From Corynebacterium urinipleomorphum (GTDB lineage Bacteria; Actinomycetota; Actinomycetes; Mycobacteriales; Mycobacteriaceae): a stretch of 64,000 nucleotides of DNA. The DNA is taken from the NCBI RefSeq assembly GCF_900155535.1, contig NZ_LT706965.1, forward strand, positions 117,446 to 181,445, given 5' to 3'. Below the pieces are notes generated by a model that was not told the origin of the DNA, did not search any database, and saw nothing but the letters and a program-made list of their open reading frames with translations. How positions within the stretch are numbered: position 1 is the stretch's first letter; every line of letters begins with the position of its first letter. Positions 36,701 to 46,457 of the stretch are shown here, piece after piece. Position numbers and translations under genes: made by a program.

Positions 36701-36832
36701 AACACGACATTGTGCCAAAGAACGTGCGACGGGACAGATTTCCCGCGCAAAAGTGCTGGTACTGGTGTGCGGTGACCTAAGGCTTAAGAGTACGGTCATT
36801 GTTAGATGGCCCACACCGAGGGAGGTTTCACT

Positions 36833-38680
36833 GTGACCGCACAAGAATCCAAAGTCTTCACCAAGCCCGCTGAATTCGAGCTTGCGCCGAACGACAACTG
36901 CTTGACCATGATGCTCGCTCAGTGCGAGAAGCACCCCGACCAGACGTTCTTCTCCCGCCCGGAGGGAACCAACTGGGTTGAAGTCACGGGCAAGGAATTC
37001 GCTGAGCAGGTGCGCGCAGTGGCGAAGGGCATTGTCGCTAACGGCGTGGAACAGGGCGACCGAGTGGTGCTCATGGGAGAGTCGAGCTACGAGTGGGCGC
37101 TACTGGACTACGCCATTTGGGCTGCGGGCGCGGCTAGCGTTCCGGTCTACCCGTCATCCTCGACGCACCAGGTGCAGTGGATTGTCGAGGATTCTGGTGC
37201 GAAGCTCGCAATCACCGATACGGAGGCGAACCGCCAGCGGTACGACCACCTGGTTCTGCGCGAGGACGGCACGCCGCCGCTGCAGGATTCCCCGTCCCAG
37301 CTGAAGCGCTCGCTCTCGTTCGCGACGGGTGCCGTGGGCGCGCTCACGACTGACGGCCGCGAGGTCGAGGATTCCGTGATCGACGAGCGCATTTCCAAGC
37401 TTCAGCACGACGACCTCGCGTCGCTGGTGTACACCTCGGGTACGACCGGTCGCCCGAAGGGCTGCATCCTCACTCACCTGGTGTGGGCATCACAGGCGAA
37501 AGCGCTGCTGACCAACCCGATCGGGCACTTGATCAATGATAAGACCGGCACACACTACATGACCATTCTTCCGCTGGCGCACGTGCTGGCGAGGTCGGTG
37601 GCTCTGGCGAGCTCGATGGGTGCCGCACACCAAGCGCACTGGTCGGACATGCGGACGCTGACACTGGCGCTGCAGCGCTTCGAGCCGGAGATGTTGCTCG
37701 GTGTGCCGCGCGTGTACGAGAAGGTCCGCGACGGTGCCTACAACAAAGCAGCGGAAAGCTCGGATTTTTCCGCGCGCACCTTCTTGGAGGCGGAGAAAGT
37801 CGCCATTGAGTACTCCAAGGCGATGGACACGGGCGAGCGTCTCTCCCTCCGCACCCGTGTACGCCACAAGATTTTTGACCGCCTTGTGTACAAGAAGCTG
37901 CGCGATGCCGTGGGCGGCCAGGCATCGCTGGCCATCTCCGGTGGCTCGGCCATTTCGACGGACCTGCTGCACTTCTTCCGCGGCATGGGCATCCCGATCT
38001 ACGAGGGCTACGGCCTGACGGAGACCGCCGCTGCCGCCTGCGTGAACTACCCGGGCGGCACCAAGATCGGCACCGTGGGCAAACCGAATAACGGCTACTC
38101 GGTGAAGATCAACAAGGACGGCGAGATCTGCTTCAAGGGCGACGGCGTGTTCAAGGGCTACTGGAACAACGAGGAAGCCACGAACGAAGCGCTTGTCGAC
38201 GGCTGGTTTGTCACCGGCGACCTCGGCGAGATTGACGACGAAGGCTACGTGAAGATCACCGGCCGCAAGAAGGAACTGATCGTCACAGCCGGCGGCAAGA
38301 ACATTTCTCCGGGCCCGCTGGAGGACATCCTCCGCTCCGACAAGCTGATCTCCCAGGCTGTCGTTGTGGGCGACGGCAAGCCCTTCGTGAGCGTTTTGGT
38401 CACCATCGACGAGGAGGAGCTGAAGCGCTGGCGCAAGCAGAACAACATGGGCGAGCGTCCGCTCAAGGAACTGGTGAAGACTCCGGAGCTGCGCGCCGCT
38501 GTCCAGGACGTGGTGAATGAGGCGAACAAGACAGTGAGCCACGCCGAGGAGATCAAGAAATTCCGCATCCTCACCAATGATCTGACCGAGGAGAACGGCG
38601 AGATCACCGCGACGATGAAGGTGAAGCGCAACGTGGTTCTGGAGAACTACGCGAAGCAGATCGAGCGCCTTTACCGTTAA
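36833..38680 (+). CDS. Long-chain fatty-acid-CoA ligase (FadD15-like)
   Basis: 615 aa. GTG 36833 is preceded by GAGGGAGG; ATG 36806 is upstream of that site and less likely. The AMP-binding motif is LVYTSGTTGRPKGCILTH, followed by YEGYGLTETAAAACVNYPGG and WFVTGDLGEIDDEGYVKITGRKKELIVTAGGKN, with the C-terminal catalytic Lys region KVKRNVVLENYAKQIERLY. It activates long-chain fatty acids with ATP and CoA. The sequence is closest in style to mycobacterial FadD15. Position between malQ and hemW matches other corynebacteria. Confidence 0.93.
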   Translation: MTAQESKVFTKPAEFELAPNDNCLTMMLAQCEKHPDQTFFSRPEGTNWVEVTGKEFAEQVRAVAKGIVANGVEQGDRVVLMGESSYEWALLDYAIWAAGAASVPVYPSSSTHQVQWIVEDSGAKLAITDTEANRQRYDHLVLREDGTPPLQDSPSQLKRSLSFATGAVGALTTDGREVEDSVIDERISKLQHDDLASLVYTSGTTGRPKGCILTHLVWASQAKALLTNPIGHLINDKTGTHYMTILPLAHVLARSVALASSMGAAHQAHWSDMRTLTLALQRFEPEMLLGVPRVYEKVRDGAYNKAAESSDFSARTFLEAEKVAIEYSKAMDTGERLSLRTRVRHKIFDRLVYKKLRDAVGGQASLAISGGSAISTDLLHFFRGMGIPIYEGYGLTETAAAACVNYPGGTKIGTVGKPNNGYSVKINKDGEICFKGDGVFKGYWNNEEATNEALVDGWFVTGDLGEIDDEGYVKITGRKKELIVTAGGKNISPGPLEDILRSDKLISQAVVVGDGKPFVSVLVTIDEEELKRWRKQNNMGERPLKELVKTPELRAAVQDVVNEANKTVSHAEEIKKFRILTNDLTEENGEITATMKVKRNVVLENYAKQIERLYR

Positions 38681-38778
38681 AAGAATGGTTCTCGGCGCGC
38701 CGTACAAAACCCTGTGAAGCACTGGCCTAAAGTCAACGCTCGAACGTCATAACAGGACTTGAGTTGAAGGGGGCCAGT

Positions 38779-39447
38779 GTGCACCGGACTGCCGCGACGC
38801 TGCGCCACCGCGAGTTGACCCAAGAGGTCTACAACATCGGCGACGAGGTCGCGGAGTACATCGAGCACATCGCCGAAGCTATCGCAGATTACGACGGGGA
38901 GCTTACCGACGACTGCCTGGCAGAGTTCTCCGAAATCGTCGACGATGCCCGCACAGACGCCCGCCGAGTGGTCGGCGAGCTCATAGGACTGCGGCAAGCA
39001 CTCGTGTCCGGCGTGAAGGCGGGGTCGATTTCGGCCGCCCTTCCGGCTTCAGAGAAGCTCCCGGAACCAGAGCCATTGGATGCGGCGGGACTGTTCGAGC
39101 TGTTCCCGCTGTCGTCTCCGTCCCCTGTCAAGGCTATGACGGAGGTGTGCACACAGCGCACGGACCTGATTGTCCAGCACCTCGAGGAAGTGGTGGACTA
39201 CACCCTCGAGCAGACCGACATGGTGGCGCAAAATCTGGCGGCCGTTTCGCTGCCGCACCTGTACGCCCGCGTCGGCGAGCTGGTGGAGTCGGCTGTGGAC
39301 GGCTGGCTCGACTCCGTGGCTGCGGAGCACCCGGGATTCACTCGGGCGATGCGTGGATCCAACCCGCCGAATTTTCTGGAAGAGCGTGCCCGGGTGGACG
39401 CAATCGTGGCCAAGGTGGCGGCGAAGCGCTCGCGGCGCGGGGCATGA
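38779..39447 (+). CDS. Helical protein of unknown function upstream of hemW
   Basis: 222 aa from GTG 38779, with AAGGGGG 6 bases upstream; a TTG at 38764 is the alternative. The protein is acidic and almost wholly alpha-helical by appearance, with a Pro/Glu-rich break around residue 90-100, and no membrane segment. No family recognised. The stop overlaps the hemW start (ATGA), so it belongs to the same transcription unit. Confidence 0.75.
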   Translation: MHRTAATLRHRELTQEVYNIGDEVAEYIEHIAEAIADYDGELTDDCLAEFSEIVDDARTDARRVVGELIGLRQALVSGVKAGSISAALPASEKLPEPEPLDAAGLFELFPLSSPSPVKAMTEVCTQRTDLIVQHLEEVVDYTLEQTDMVAQNLAAVSLPHLYARVGELVESAVDGWLDSVAAEHPGFTRAMRGSNPPNFLEERARVDAIVAKVAAKRSRRGA

Positions 39448-40562
39448 GTTTCGGCGTCTACATCCACGTTCCGTTCTGCGCGACTCGGTGTGGATACTGC
39501 GACTTCAACACGTACACACCGTCTGAGACGGAATCGTCGTATGCTGCCTACCTCGATTCGCTGGAACGCGAGCTGGAGCTGGCGGCGGAGAAAGTGGGCC
39601 TGACGGCTGAGACGGTCTTTGTCGGTGGCGGGACACCGTCGCTGCTCGGGGCCGACGGTCTGGGGCGGATTCTGGGCAAGATCCGGGGCACGTTTGGTCT
39701 GGCCAAAGACGCGGAGGTGACCACGGAATCGAATCCGGAATCGACCAGCCCGGAGTATTTCGCGGGGCTGAAAGAGGCAGGTTTCACGCGGGTGTCGCTG
39801 GGCATGCAGTCCGCGTCGACGCCGGTGCTGAAGGTGCTTGACCGCCAGCACACGCCGGGGCGTGCGGTCGCGGCGGCGAAGGAAGCGAAGCAGGCTGGTT
39901 TTGAGCACGTGAACCTGGACCTGATTTACGGCACCCCGACGGAGACGGACGATGACGTGAGGAAGAGCCTCGACGCGGTGCTCAGCGCGGATGTGGACCA
40001 TGTATCTGCATATTCGTTGATTGTGGAGGACGGGACGGCGATGGCGCGGAAGATCCGGTCGGGCCAGCTGTCGGCTCCGGAGGAGGACGTCTACGCGGAC
40101 CGGTACGAGATCATTGCGGACCGGCTCGAAGAAGCCGGATTTGACTGGTACGAGGTGTCCAACTGGGCGAAGCCGGGCGGGCAGTGCCAGCACAACTTGA
40201 TCTATTGGCGCGGCGGTAACTGGTGGGGTGCCGGTCCGGGGGCACATGGTTACGTGAACCGGTTCCGTTATTTCAACGTGAAGCGCCCCGAGCGCTACAA
40301 CCAGATGCTGGCCGAGGGCACTCTTCCGATCGACGGAAGCGAGACCATCACGGACGAAGAATCCCACTTCGAGCAGATCATGCTCGGTCTTCGGCTGAAA
40401 GAAGGCATTCCGGGGGAATGGGTGGGGGAGAAGGCGCAGGGGGTCGTCGATAAGCATGTGCGCGGTGGTGTGCTCGCGGAAGAAGGCGGGCGGATTTTCG
40501 CGACGGATGCCGGAAGATTGCTGATCGACGGGGTGATCACGGACATCTTGGCCGCGGAGTGA
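39444..40562 (+). CDS. hemW: Radical SAM protein HemW (heme chaperone, HemN-like)
   Basis: 372 aa; ATG 39444 overlaps the preceding stop. The iron-sulfur cluster motif is VPFCATRCGYCDF with Cys12, Cys16 and Cys19; VFVGGGTPSLL and VSLGMQSAS are SAM-site segments. HemW proteins bind heme and pass it to respiratory enzymes, and often sit upstream of hrcA-dnaJ, as here. Often misnamed coproporphyrinogen oxidase; the absence of HemN-specific N-terminal residues favours HemW. One GNCGTCGATAAGC word lies in the 3' part. Confidence 0.92.
   Translation: MSFGVYIHVPFCATRCGYCDFNTYTPSETESSYAAYLDSLERELELAAEKVGLTAETVFVGGGTPSLLGADGLGRILGKIRGTFGLAKDAEVTTESNPESTSPEYFAGLKEAGFTRVSLGMQSASTPVLKVLDRQHTPGRAVAAAKEAKQAGFEHVNLDLIYGTPTETDDDVRKSLDAVLSADVDHVSAYSLIVEDGTAMARKIRSGQLSAPEEDVYADRYEIIADRLEEAGFDWYEVSNWAKPGGQCQHNLIYWRGGNWWGAGPGAHGYVNRFRYFNVKRPERYNQMLAEGTLPIDGSETITDEESHFEQIMLGLRLKEGIPGEWVGEKAQGVVDKHVRGGVLAEEGGRIFATDAGRLLIDGVITDILAAE
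40443..40455 (+). repeat. GNCGTCGATAAGC word, copy 12
   Basis: In hemW, gene-sense; codons GTC GTC GAT AAG C (VVDK). Confidence 0.9.
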
Positions 40563-40583
40563 CGTGGGCGCTACACTCGTGAC

Positions 40584-40610
40584 TTAGCAGTCGAGGAAGG
40601 AGAGTGCCAG
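40584..40610 (+). promoter_or_regulatory. CIRCE-like element over the hrcA ribosome-binding site
   Basis: TTAGCAGTC, nine bases, then GAGTGCCAG. The CIRCE consensus is TTAGCACTC-N9-GAGTGCTAA, so the arms match 8 of 9 and 7 of 9 with the exact spacer. The spacer and right arm include the GAAGGAG ribosome-binding site of hrcA, as expected for autorepression. Confidence 0.75.
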
Positions 40611-40612
40611 GT

Positions 40613-41638
40613 ATGGCGGGTGTCGCACGCGAGCGCCGGCAAGCGGTCCTGCGCGCGATCGTTGCGGACTACATTTCTTCCCAGGAGCCCGTCGGCTCCA
40701 AACGGCTGGTGGAGCGCCACCAGCTGAAGGTCTCTTCGGCGACGATCCGCAACGACATGGCGGTGCTCGAGGCGGAAGGCTTCATTGCGCAGCCGCACGC
40801 CAGCTCTGGGCGTGTGCCAACCGAGAAGGGCTACCGGGCGTTTGTCGACGCGATTAACGATGTGAAGCCCTTGTCTCTCCCGGAACGGCGGGCGATCTCG
40901 GAGTTCCTAGAATCCAGCGTCGACCTTGAGGACGTGATGCGGCGGTCCGCGCATCTGCTCGCGCAGCTCACGCGCCAGGCGGCTGTGGTGCAGCTGCCCA
41001 CGCTGGCGGTGTCGCGGGTGAAGCACTGCGAGGTCGTGGCGTTGACACCGACGCGTCTGTTGCTCGTCCTGATCACGGACAACGGGCGGGTGGATCAGCG
41101 CAACGTCGAACTCTCTTCTCCAATCGGGGAAGATGCGGTGGCGCAGCTGCGGGACCTGCTGAACAAGGCACTCGCCGGCAAGACGATGGGGGACGGGTCG
41201 ACGTCGTTAGCTCTGCTTGCCGACGACGCACCGGCATCCATCGCTGATCCGCTGAGGCGGGCGATTTCCGTGCTCATTGACACGCTGGTGGAAAGCCCGA
41301 GCGATCGTGTGCTCATCGCCGGCGCGGCGAACTTGGTGCCCATGACGACGGATCTGCTCAGCGTCGTCGAGGCCCTCGAGGAGCAGGTGGTGGTGCTGAA
41401 GCTGCTAGCCAACCTGCCGGAGCTGGGCAACGTGTCGGTGGTCATCGGCGCGGAGAACGAGGATGAGGAACTGTCCAAGGCCAGCATTGTCACCACCGGA
41501 TACGGTGCGGCGGGCGAGACCCTCGGCGGGCTGGGAGTGCTCGGGCCGACGTACATGGATTACCCCGGTACCATGCAAAAGGTCTCCGCCGTGGCCCATT
41601 ACATCAGTCATATTCTGGCCGGTGAAGAGGGCGGATGA
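40613..41638 (+). CDS. hrcA: Heat-inducible transcription repressor HrcA
   Basis: 341 aa from ATG 40613, 11 bases after AAGGAG; GTG 40604 is too close to it. HrcA represses chaperone genes by binding CIRCE sites. The N-terminal winged helix has [21 protein letters not shown] and [19 protein letters not shown]; the rest is the GAF-like dimer domain ending in [18 protein letters not shown]-like site sits over its own ribosome-binding site. It is followed by dnaJ2. Confidence 0.96.
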   Translation: MAGVARERRQAVLRAIVADYISSQEPVGSKRLVERHQLKVSSATIRNDMAVLEAEGFIAQPHASSGRVPTEKGYRAFVDAINDVKPLSLPERRAISEFLESSVDLEDVMRRSAHLLAQLTRQAAVVQLPTLAVSRVKHCEVVALTPTRLLLVLITDNGRVDQRNVELSSPIGEDAVAQLRDLLNKALAGKTMGDGSTSLALLADDAPASIADPLRRAISVLIDTLVESPSDRVLIAGAANLVPMTTDLLSVVEALEEQVVVLKLLANLPELGNVSVVIGAENEDEELSKASIVTTGYGAAGETLGGLGVLGPTYMDYPGTMQKVSAVAHYISHILAGEEGG

Positions 41639-41712
41639 TCCACGGCGCCGAAAGCGTTAGAACAACCTAGAACAACACAGATTTAGCTGAAATTAGAACC
41701 GAAGGAATTTAG

Positions 41713-42843
41713 ATGGCTCGCGATTACTACGGCATCCTCGGGGTGGACCAGAACGCCACCGACGCGGAGATCAAGAAGGCGTACCGGCGTCTGGCGCGCA
41801 AGTACCACCCGGACGTGAACGACACAGACGAGGCCGCGGAGAAATTCCGCGAAATCTCGGTGGCGCAGGAAGTGCTGCTGGATCCGCGCAAGCGCAGCAT
41901 CGTCGACCGCGGCGGCGACCCGATGGAGCAGGGCCAGGCGGTCGGCGGCGGTGCCGGTGGGTTTGGTTTCGGCGACATCTTCGAGGCGTTCTTTGGGGAG
42001 GGCGGCACAACTGGCGGTGGTCCCCGCTCGCGCGTGCAGCCAGGTAACGATGCGCTACTGCGCACCACGATATCTTTGGCAGAAGCATTCTCGGGTACTC
42101 GGAAAGACGTCACAGTGGATACTGCCGTGATCTGCGAGCACTGTCACGGCACGGGCTCCGAGTCCGAATCCAAGCCGGTCACCTGTGACGAATGCGGTGG
42201 CCAGGGCCAGGTGCAGCAAGTCCAGCAGTCCTTTTTGGGCAACATCATGACCACCACGTCGTGCCCGAAATGCAGCGGTTTCGGCGAGATCATCACCGAC
42301 CCGTGCCAGAAGTGCGGCAGCCAGGGGCGCGTGCGTTCGCGCCGGGACATCTCGGTGAAGATTCCGGCAGGCATCGTCGGCGGCATGCGCATCCGCATGG
42401 CGGGCCAGGGCGAGGTCGGACACGGCGGCGGCCCGGCGGGCGACCTCTACGTGGAGGTGGAGACGGAGACGCACCCGGTATTCGTGCGCGAGGGCGACAA
42501 CCTGCACCTGAAGGTGAATGTGCCCATGTACGACGCGGCGCTGGGTACCGCCGTCGAGGTAGAGAACTTGGCGGGCGAGACCACCACGATCGACATTCCC
42601 GCCGGCACGCAGCCGGAGGAGGAGATTGTGCTCAAGGGTGAAGGCATGCCCCGTCTGCGCCGCGAGGGTGCCGGCGACATGGTCGCCCACGTCCAGGTCG
42701 TCGTCCCCACCGACCTGACCAAGGAGCAGCGCCGCGGCCTGGAGGAACTGCGGGACAGCCATGAGGGCGCTGCATTCGTCGAGGAGGAAGCCGGCCAGGA
42801 CGAGGGCTTCTTCTCCCGTTTGCGCGACCGCTTCCGCCGCTAA
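41713..42843 (+). CDS. dnaJ2: Molecular chaperone DnaJ (DnaJ2)
   Basis: 376 aa type-I DnaJ. The J domain (residues 1-70) carries the HPD triad in ARKYHPDVND, a Gly/Phe-rich linker follows (about 75-110), and four zinc-binding CxxCxGxG-type repeats are present: CEHCHGTG, CDECGGQG, CPKCSGFG and CQKCGSQG (the last slightly altered). It stimulates DnaK ATPase. The hrcA-dnaJ2 pair is the usual actinobacterial second DnaJ locus. The AAGGAATTT before ATG 41713 is the ribosome-binding site. Confidence 0.96.
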   Translation: MARDYYGILGVDQNATDAEIKKAYRRLARKYHPDVNDTDEAAEKFREISVAQEVLLDPRKRSIVDRGGDPMEQGQAVGGGAGGFGFGDIFEAFFGEGGTTGGGPRSRVQPGNDALLRTTISLAEAFSGTRKDVTVDTAVICEHCHGTGSESESKPVTCDECGGQGQVQQVQQSFLGNIMTTTSCPKCSGFGEIITDPCQKCGSQGRVRSRRDISVKIPAGIVGGMRIRMAGQGEVGHGGGPAGDLYVEVETETHPVFVREGDNLHLKVNVPMYDAALGTAVEVENLAGETTTIDIPAGTQPEEEIVLKGEGMPRLRREGAGDMVAHVQVVVPTDLTKEQRRGLEELRDSHEGAAFVEEEAGQDEGFFSRLRDRFRR

Positions 42844-43547
42844 TGAGCCTGCCGTATTTCCTCGCGGAAGACCCGGCGACAGGAAAGCTCGACGGGCCCG
42901 AAGGCCGCCACGCCGTCACCGTCAAGCGGATCCAAGTCGGGGAGCACGTGATGCTTGCCGACGGCCACGGGACCCTCGCCGAAGTCGAAGTGACCTCGCT
43001 GGCTGGGAAGGACCAGTTGGCGGGCACAGTCGTGGAGCTGAAAGAGGTTCCCCGGCCGCGTCCGACCGTGACGGTGGTGCAGGCGATCCCGAAATCGGAG
43101 CGGGCTGACCTTGCTGTTGATTTAGCCACGCAGGGCGGGGCGGACGCTATTGTGCCGTGGATCTCTCACAGGACCATCGCGCGGTGGCAGGGAGCCAAGG
43201 TTCAGAAAAACGTGGACAAGTGGCAGGCCACGGCGCGGGAGGCGGCGAAGCAGTCGCGACGCGCTTGGATCCCCGAGGTGCACGAGCCCGTGACCACGAA
43301 CCAGTTGGCGGAACTCATCGCCGGAAAAACTGCGTTGATTCTCCACGAGGACGCGGAACGGAAAATCAGCGAAGTCGACTTGGACGTGGACAACCTGTTC
43401 CTCATTGTCGGCCCTGAGGGCGGGATCGGTGAGGATGAGCTGGAGCTGTTGGACGCGGTGAAGGTGAAGCTGGGCCCGGAGGTGCTGCGGACGGCCTCGG
43501 CCGCGTTCGCCGGATTGAGTGCCATTGGGGCACTTTCCCGCTGGTAG
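42843..43547 (+). CDS. rsmE: 16S rRNA (uracil-1498-N3)-methyltransferase
   Basis: 234 aa SPOUT methyltransferase. N-terminal PUA-like part (GPEGRHAVTVKRIQVGEHVMLADG), then KSERADLAVDLATQGGADAIVPW and the knot region LFLIVGPEGGIGEDELELL and LRTASAAFAGLSAIG that bind SAM. Its ATG shares a base with the dnaJ2 stop (TAATG), so it is translationally coupled. Confidence 0.95.
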   Translation: MSLPYFLAEDPATGKLDGPEGRHAVTVKRIQVGEHVMLADGHGTLAEVEVTSLAGKDQLAGTVVELKEVPRPRPTVTVVQAIPKSERADLAVDLATQGGADAIVPWISHRTIARWQGAKVQKNVDKWQATAREAAKQSRRAWIPEVHEPVTTNQLAELIAGKTALILHEDAERKISEVDLDVDNLFLIVGPEGGIGEDELELLDAVKVKLGPEVLRTASAAFAGLSAIGALSRW

Positions 43548-43557
43548 GGTGAACCGC

Positions 43558-44550
43558 ATGGCAGAACTGGTCACCCGCTCCTACGAGCTCGACCCTGAAC
43601 TGGCCCAGGCTGTATTGGGCGTGACGGATGAGAACCTGCGCACGCTGAACGAGATGTTGGGCGTGGATCTCTTCGCGCGCGGCACGACGGTGATGCTTCG
43701 CGGCCCGGTGGAGGACGTGGCGCACGCAACGCGCGTTCTCTCCGAGATCCAGGCGATGGCGCGCCGCGGGATCGTGATCACGGCCGACGCTGTGACGCAC
43801 GCGGTGGACATCATGGCCACTGACATGCCGGAATCCGTGGCGGAGATTCTGGGCCAAGAGATCGTCGCACGCCGAGGAAAGATCATCCGCCCGAAGACGG
43901 CGGGGCAGCGCGAATACGTCGACGCGATCGACGAGAACACGATCGTGTTCGGCATCGGCCCCGCAGGTTCGGGCAAGACCTACCTCGCGGTGGCCAAGGC
44001 AGTGCAGGCGCTGCAGGCCAAGCAGGTCAAGCGCATCATTCTCACCCGCCCGGCTGTGGAGGCGGGGGAGAAGCTCGGATTTTTGCCGGGCACGCTGAAC
44101 GACAAGATCGATCCGTACCTGCGCCCGCTGTATGACGCGCTGCGGGACATGCTCGACCCCGAGATGATCCCGAAGCTGATGGAGGCTGGAATCATCGAGG
44201 TCGCTCCGCTGGCGTACATGCGCGGACGCACCTTGAACGATGCCTTTGTCATTCTCGACGAGGCGCAGAACACCACTCCGGCGCAGATGAAGATGTTCCT
44301 GACGCGCCTGGGCTTTGGCTCCAAGATGGTGGTCACCGGCGATATCTCGCAGGTGGACCTGCCGCGCGGCGTCGTGTCCGGGTTGCGGGTAGCCAGCCGG
44401 ATCCTCAACGACGTGGAGGACATCCACTTCCAGGAATTCATCGCGAAGGACGTGGTGCGCCACCAGCTGGTCGGCCGCATTGTCGCCGCGTACGACCGTT
44501 ACGACGCACGCCGAGCAGCGAAAGAACAAGGAGAGGAAGAACGCGCATGA
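43558..44550 (+). CDS. phoH: PhoH-like ATPase
   Basis: 330 aa. ATG 43558 has AGGGTGAA upstream; the frame upstream of it lies in rsmE. Walker A is [13 protein letters not shown] and Walker [15 protein letters not shown], with RGRTLNDA and [14 protein letters not shown] as further family motifs. The phoH-ybeY pair is widely linked to rRNA processing and decay. It overlaps ybeY by 4 bases. Confidence 0.95.
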   Translation: MAELVTRSYELDPELAQAVLGVTDENLRTLNEMLGVDLFARGTTVMLRGPVEDVAHATRVLSEIQAMARRGIVITADAVTHAVDIMATDMPESVAEILGQEIVARRGKIIRPKTAGQREYVDAIDENTIVFGIGPAGSGKTYLAVAKAVQALQAKQVKRIILTRPAVEAGEKLGFLPGTLNDKIDPYLRPLYDALRDMLDPEMIPKLMEAGIIEVAPLAYMRGRTLNDAFVILDEAQNTTPAQMKMFLTRLGFGSKMVVTGDISQVDLPRGVVSGLRVASRILNDVEDIHFQEFIAKDVVRHQLVGRIVAAYDRYDARRAAKEQGEEERA

Positions 44551-45116
44551 GCATCGAGGTCCTCAACGAGTCCGGGGAGGCAGACGTCAACGAGGAGATG
44601 CTTGTTGACGTCGCCTCGTTCGCCCTCACCGCCATGGACGTCCACCCCGACACCGAGGTGACTATCACCTGCGTCGACTCGGAGACGATGGCGGACCTGC
44701 ACATGCGCTGGATGGATCTGCCCGGCCCCACCGACGTGATGAGCTTCCCCATGGACGAGCTCACGCCGGGATCCGGGCGGCCGGACGCCGCTCCCTTCGG
44801 GCCCTCGATGCTGGGGGACATTATTCTGTGCCCCGACTACGACAGAAAGCAGGCGGACGCCGCCGGGCACCCGCTGGGCCACGAGATGGCGCTGCTGACG
44901 GTGCACGGTTGCCTGCATCTGTTGGGGTATGACCACGCGACGCCGGCGGACGAGCGTGAAATGTTCGCGCTGCAGAATGAGATCCTCGCGGACTGGTACG
45001 ACGATTTGTCTGCCCGCGGCGTGGAGTACCAGCCGAAGCCTGTGGGCAAGCACGCGTTCCCGTCGGCGGCGGACCGGGTGGAGCTTGACGGGCTCGTCGA
45101 AAAGCGGGGCGAGTAG
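44547..45116 (+). CDS. ybeY: Endoribonuclease YbeY (rRNA maturation factor)
   Basis: 189 aa. The zinc site [11 protein letters not shown] gives His120, His124 and His130, and the upstream [10 protein letters not shown] and LGDIILCPD motifs are intact. YbeY takes part in 16S rRNA 3'-end maturation and ribosome quality control. A C-terminal extension of about 35 residues beyond the usual domain end is present. ATGA overlaps phoH and TAGTG overlaps the next gene. Confidence 0.95.
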   Translation: MSIEVLNESGEADVNEEMLVDVASFALTAMDVHPDTEVTITCVDSETMADLHMRWMDLPGPTDVMSFPMDELTPGSGRPDAAPFGPSMLGDIILCPDYDRKQADAAGHPLGHEMALLTVHGCLHLLGYDHATPADEREMFALQNEILADWYDDLSARGVEYQPKPVGKHAFPSAADRVELDGLVEKRGE

Positions 45117-46453
45117 TGGAACTGTGGGTGACCTACCTGCTCATCGCGCTTGTTTCTCTGCTGGGGGCGGGCGTGGTGAAAATGCTCGAGTCCGCGCTCG
45201 TACCCATTTCGCGTGCGCGCGTGGAATCGATGGTGAAGGACGAGGTCGGGGGCGCTCCTTCTCTTTTGCGCGTCGTTGATGCGCGTCCGAACCACCTGGG
45301 GCTTCTGGCGTTGATCCAGACGGTGCTGGATACCCTTGCGGCGGTGTTCGCGCTGCTGACGGCCTTCGACCTGATTCCGTCGCGTGGGTGGGCCATCACC
45401 GCCGCGATCCTGGCGGTGACGCTCATGCGCTTCGGCATCATCGGCGTGATCGCTCGCCGGGCGGGCAAGCTGAACCCGTACTCGATCTCTTTGCGTGCCG
45501 CGCAGATCTTGACGGTCGTGTACGTGGTGCTGGGCCCGGTGTCGAAGCTGCTCATCTGGATCGGCAACCTGGTCACTCCGGGCGAGGAGTCGCTGGAGAA
45601 CCCGTACGCCACCGACGTGGAGCTGCGCGAAGCAGTGGACATCGCGCAGGAGCAGGGCGTGGTGGAGACGGTGGAGCACCGCATGATCCAGAACATCTTC
45701 GACCTAGCCACCACGCACGCGCGCCAGGTGATGGTGCCGCGCCCGGAGATGGTGTGGATCGAGGCGGAGAAAACCGCCGGCCAGGCAGCGAACCTGATGA
45801 TCCGTTCGGGCCACTCGCGCGTGCCGGTGATCGGGGAGAGCGTCGACGACATCGTCGGCGTGATCTACCTGAAGGACATTGTGGAGCGCACGTACAACCG
45901 CACCGACGGCGGCAGCGGCGTGGGCGTTTCCGACCTGATGCGCGAGCCCATGTTCATCCCGGACTCCAAGCCGCTCGATGACCTGCTGGCGGAGATGCAG
46001 CGGGAGCAGACACACATCGCGGTGCTCGTGGACGAGTACGGCGGGATTGCAGGTCTGATGACCATGGAGGACATTCTCGAGGAGATCGTCGGGGAGATCA
46101 CCGACGAGTACGACGCGGACGAGGAAGCGCCAATCGAGCTGATCATGGACCGCACCTACCGCGCTCAGGCGCGACTGCCGTTGGACGATCTGGTGGATTA
46201 CCTCGACGACGAGCTGAACTACGAGCTGGAATTCGACGAGGAGCTCACCGACAACGTGGAGACGGTCGCGGGCCTGCTCTCCTACGATCTCGGGCGCGTG
46301 CCCCTGCCGGGCTCCTACGTGGAGGTCGAGGGGCTTCGATTCACCGCGGAAGGCGGGCGCGACCGTCGCGGCCGCATGAAAGTGCGCACTGTGCTTATCG
46401 ACGTCCCCGAGCAGCCCCGTGCCGAAGATGACCCCGGCGACAGTGCACAATAG
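45116..46453 (+). CDS. CNNM/CorC-type membrane protein with CBS pair
   Basis: 445 aa from GTG 45116. A DUF21/CNNM membrane part of about four helices (1-150), then two CBS domains (RQVMVPRPEMVWIEAEKTAG and LMREPMFIPDSKPLDDLLAEM... VLVDEYGGIAGLMTMEDILEEIVGEI) and a C-terminal CorC_HlyC domain. Such proteins export magnesium or cobalt; the hemolysin label is historical. It sits between ybeY and the pdxY genes as in other actinobacteria. One GNCGTCGATAAGC word near its end. Confidence 0.92.
   Translation: MELWVTYLLIALVSLLGAGVVKMLESALVPISRARVESMVKDEVGGAPSLLRVVDARPNHLGLLALIQTVLDTLAAVFALLTAFDLIPSRGWAITAAILAVTLMRFGIIGVIARRAGKLNPYSISLRAAQILTVVYVVLGPVSKLLIWIGNLVTPGEESLENPYATDVELREAVDIAQEQGVVETVEHRMIQNIFDLATTHARQVMVPRPEMVWIEAEKTAGQAANLMIRSGHSRVPVIGESVDDIVGVIYLKDIVERTYNRTDGGSGVGVSDLMREPMFIPDSKPLDDLLAEMQREQTHIAVLVDEYGGIAGLMTMEDILEEIVGEITDEYDADEEAPIELIMDRTYRAQARLPLDDLVDYLDDELNYELEFDEELTDNVETVAGLLSYDLGRVPLPGSYVEVEGLRFTAEGGRDRRGRMKVRTVLIDVPEQPRAEDDPGDSAQ
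46393..46405 (-). repeat. GNCGTCGATAAGC word, copy 13
   Basis: In the CNNM/CorC gene; plus-strand codons GTG CTT ATC GAC GTC (VLIDV). Confidence 0.9.
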
Positions 46454-46457
46454 GTGC

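Noticed and set aside
43402..44529. 375-codon open frame antisense to phoH
   Set aside because: Shadow of phoH, with no ribosome-binding site and a composition typical of reversed GC-rich codons.
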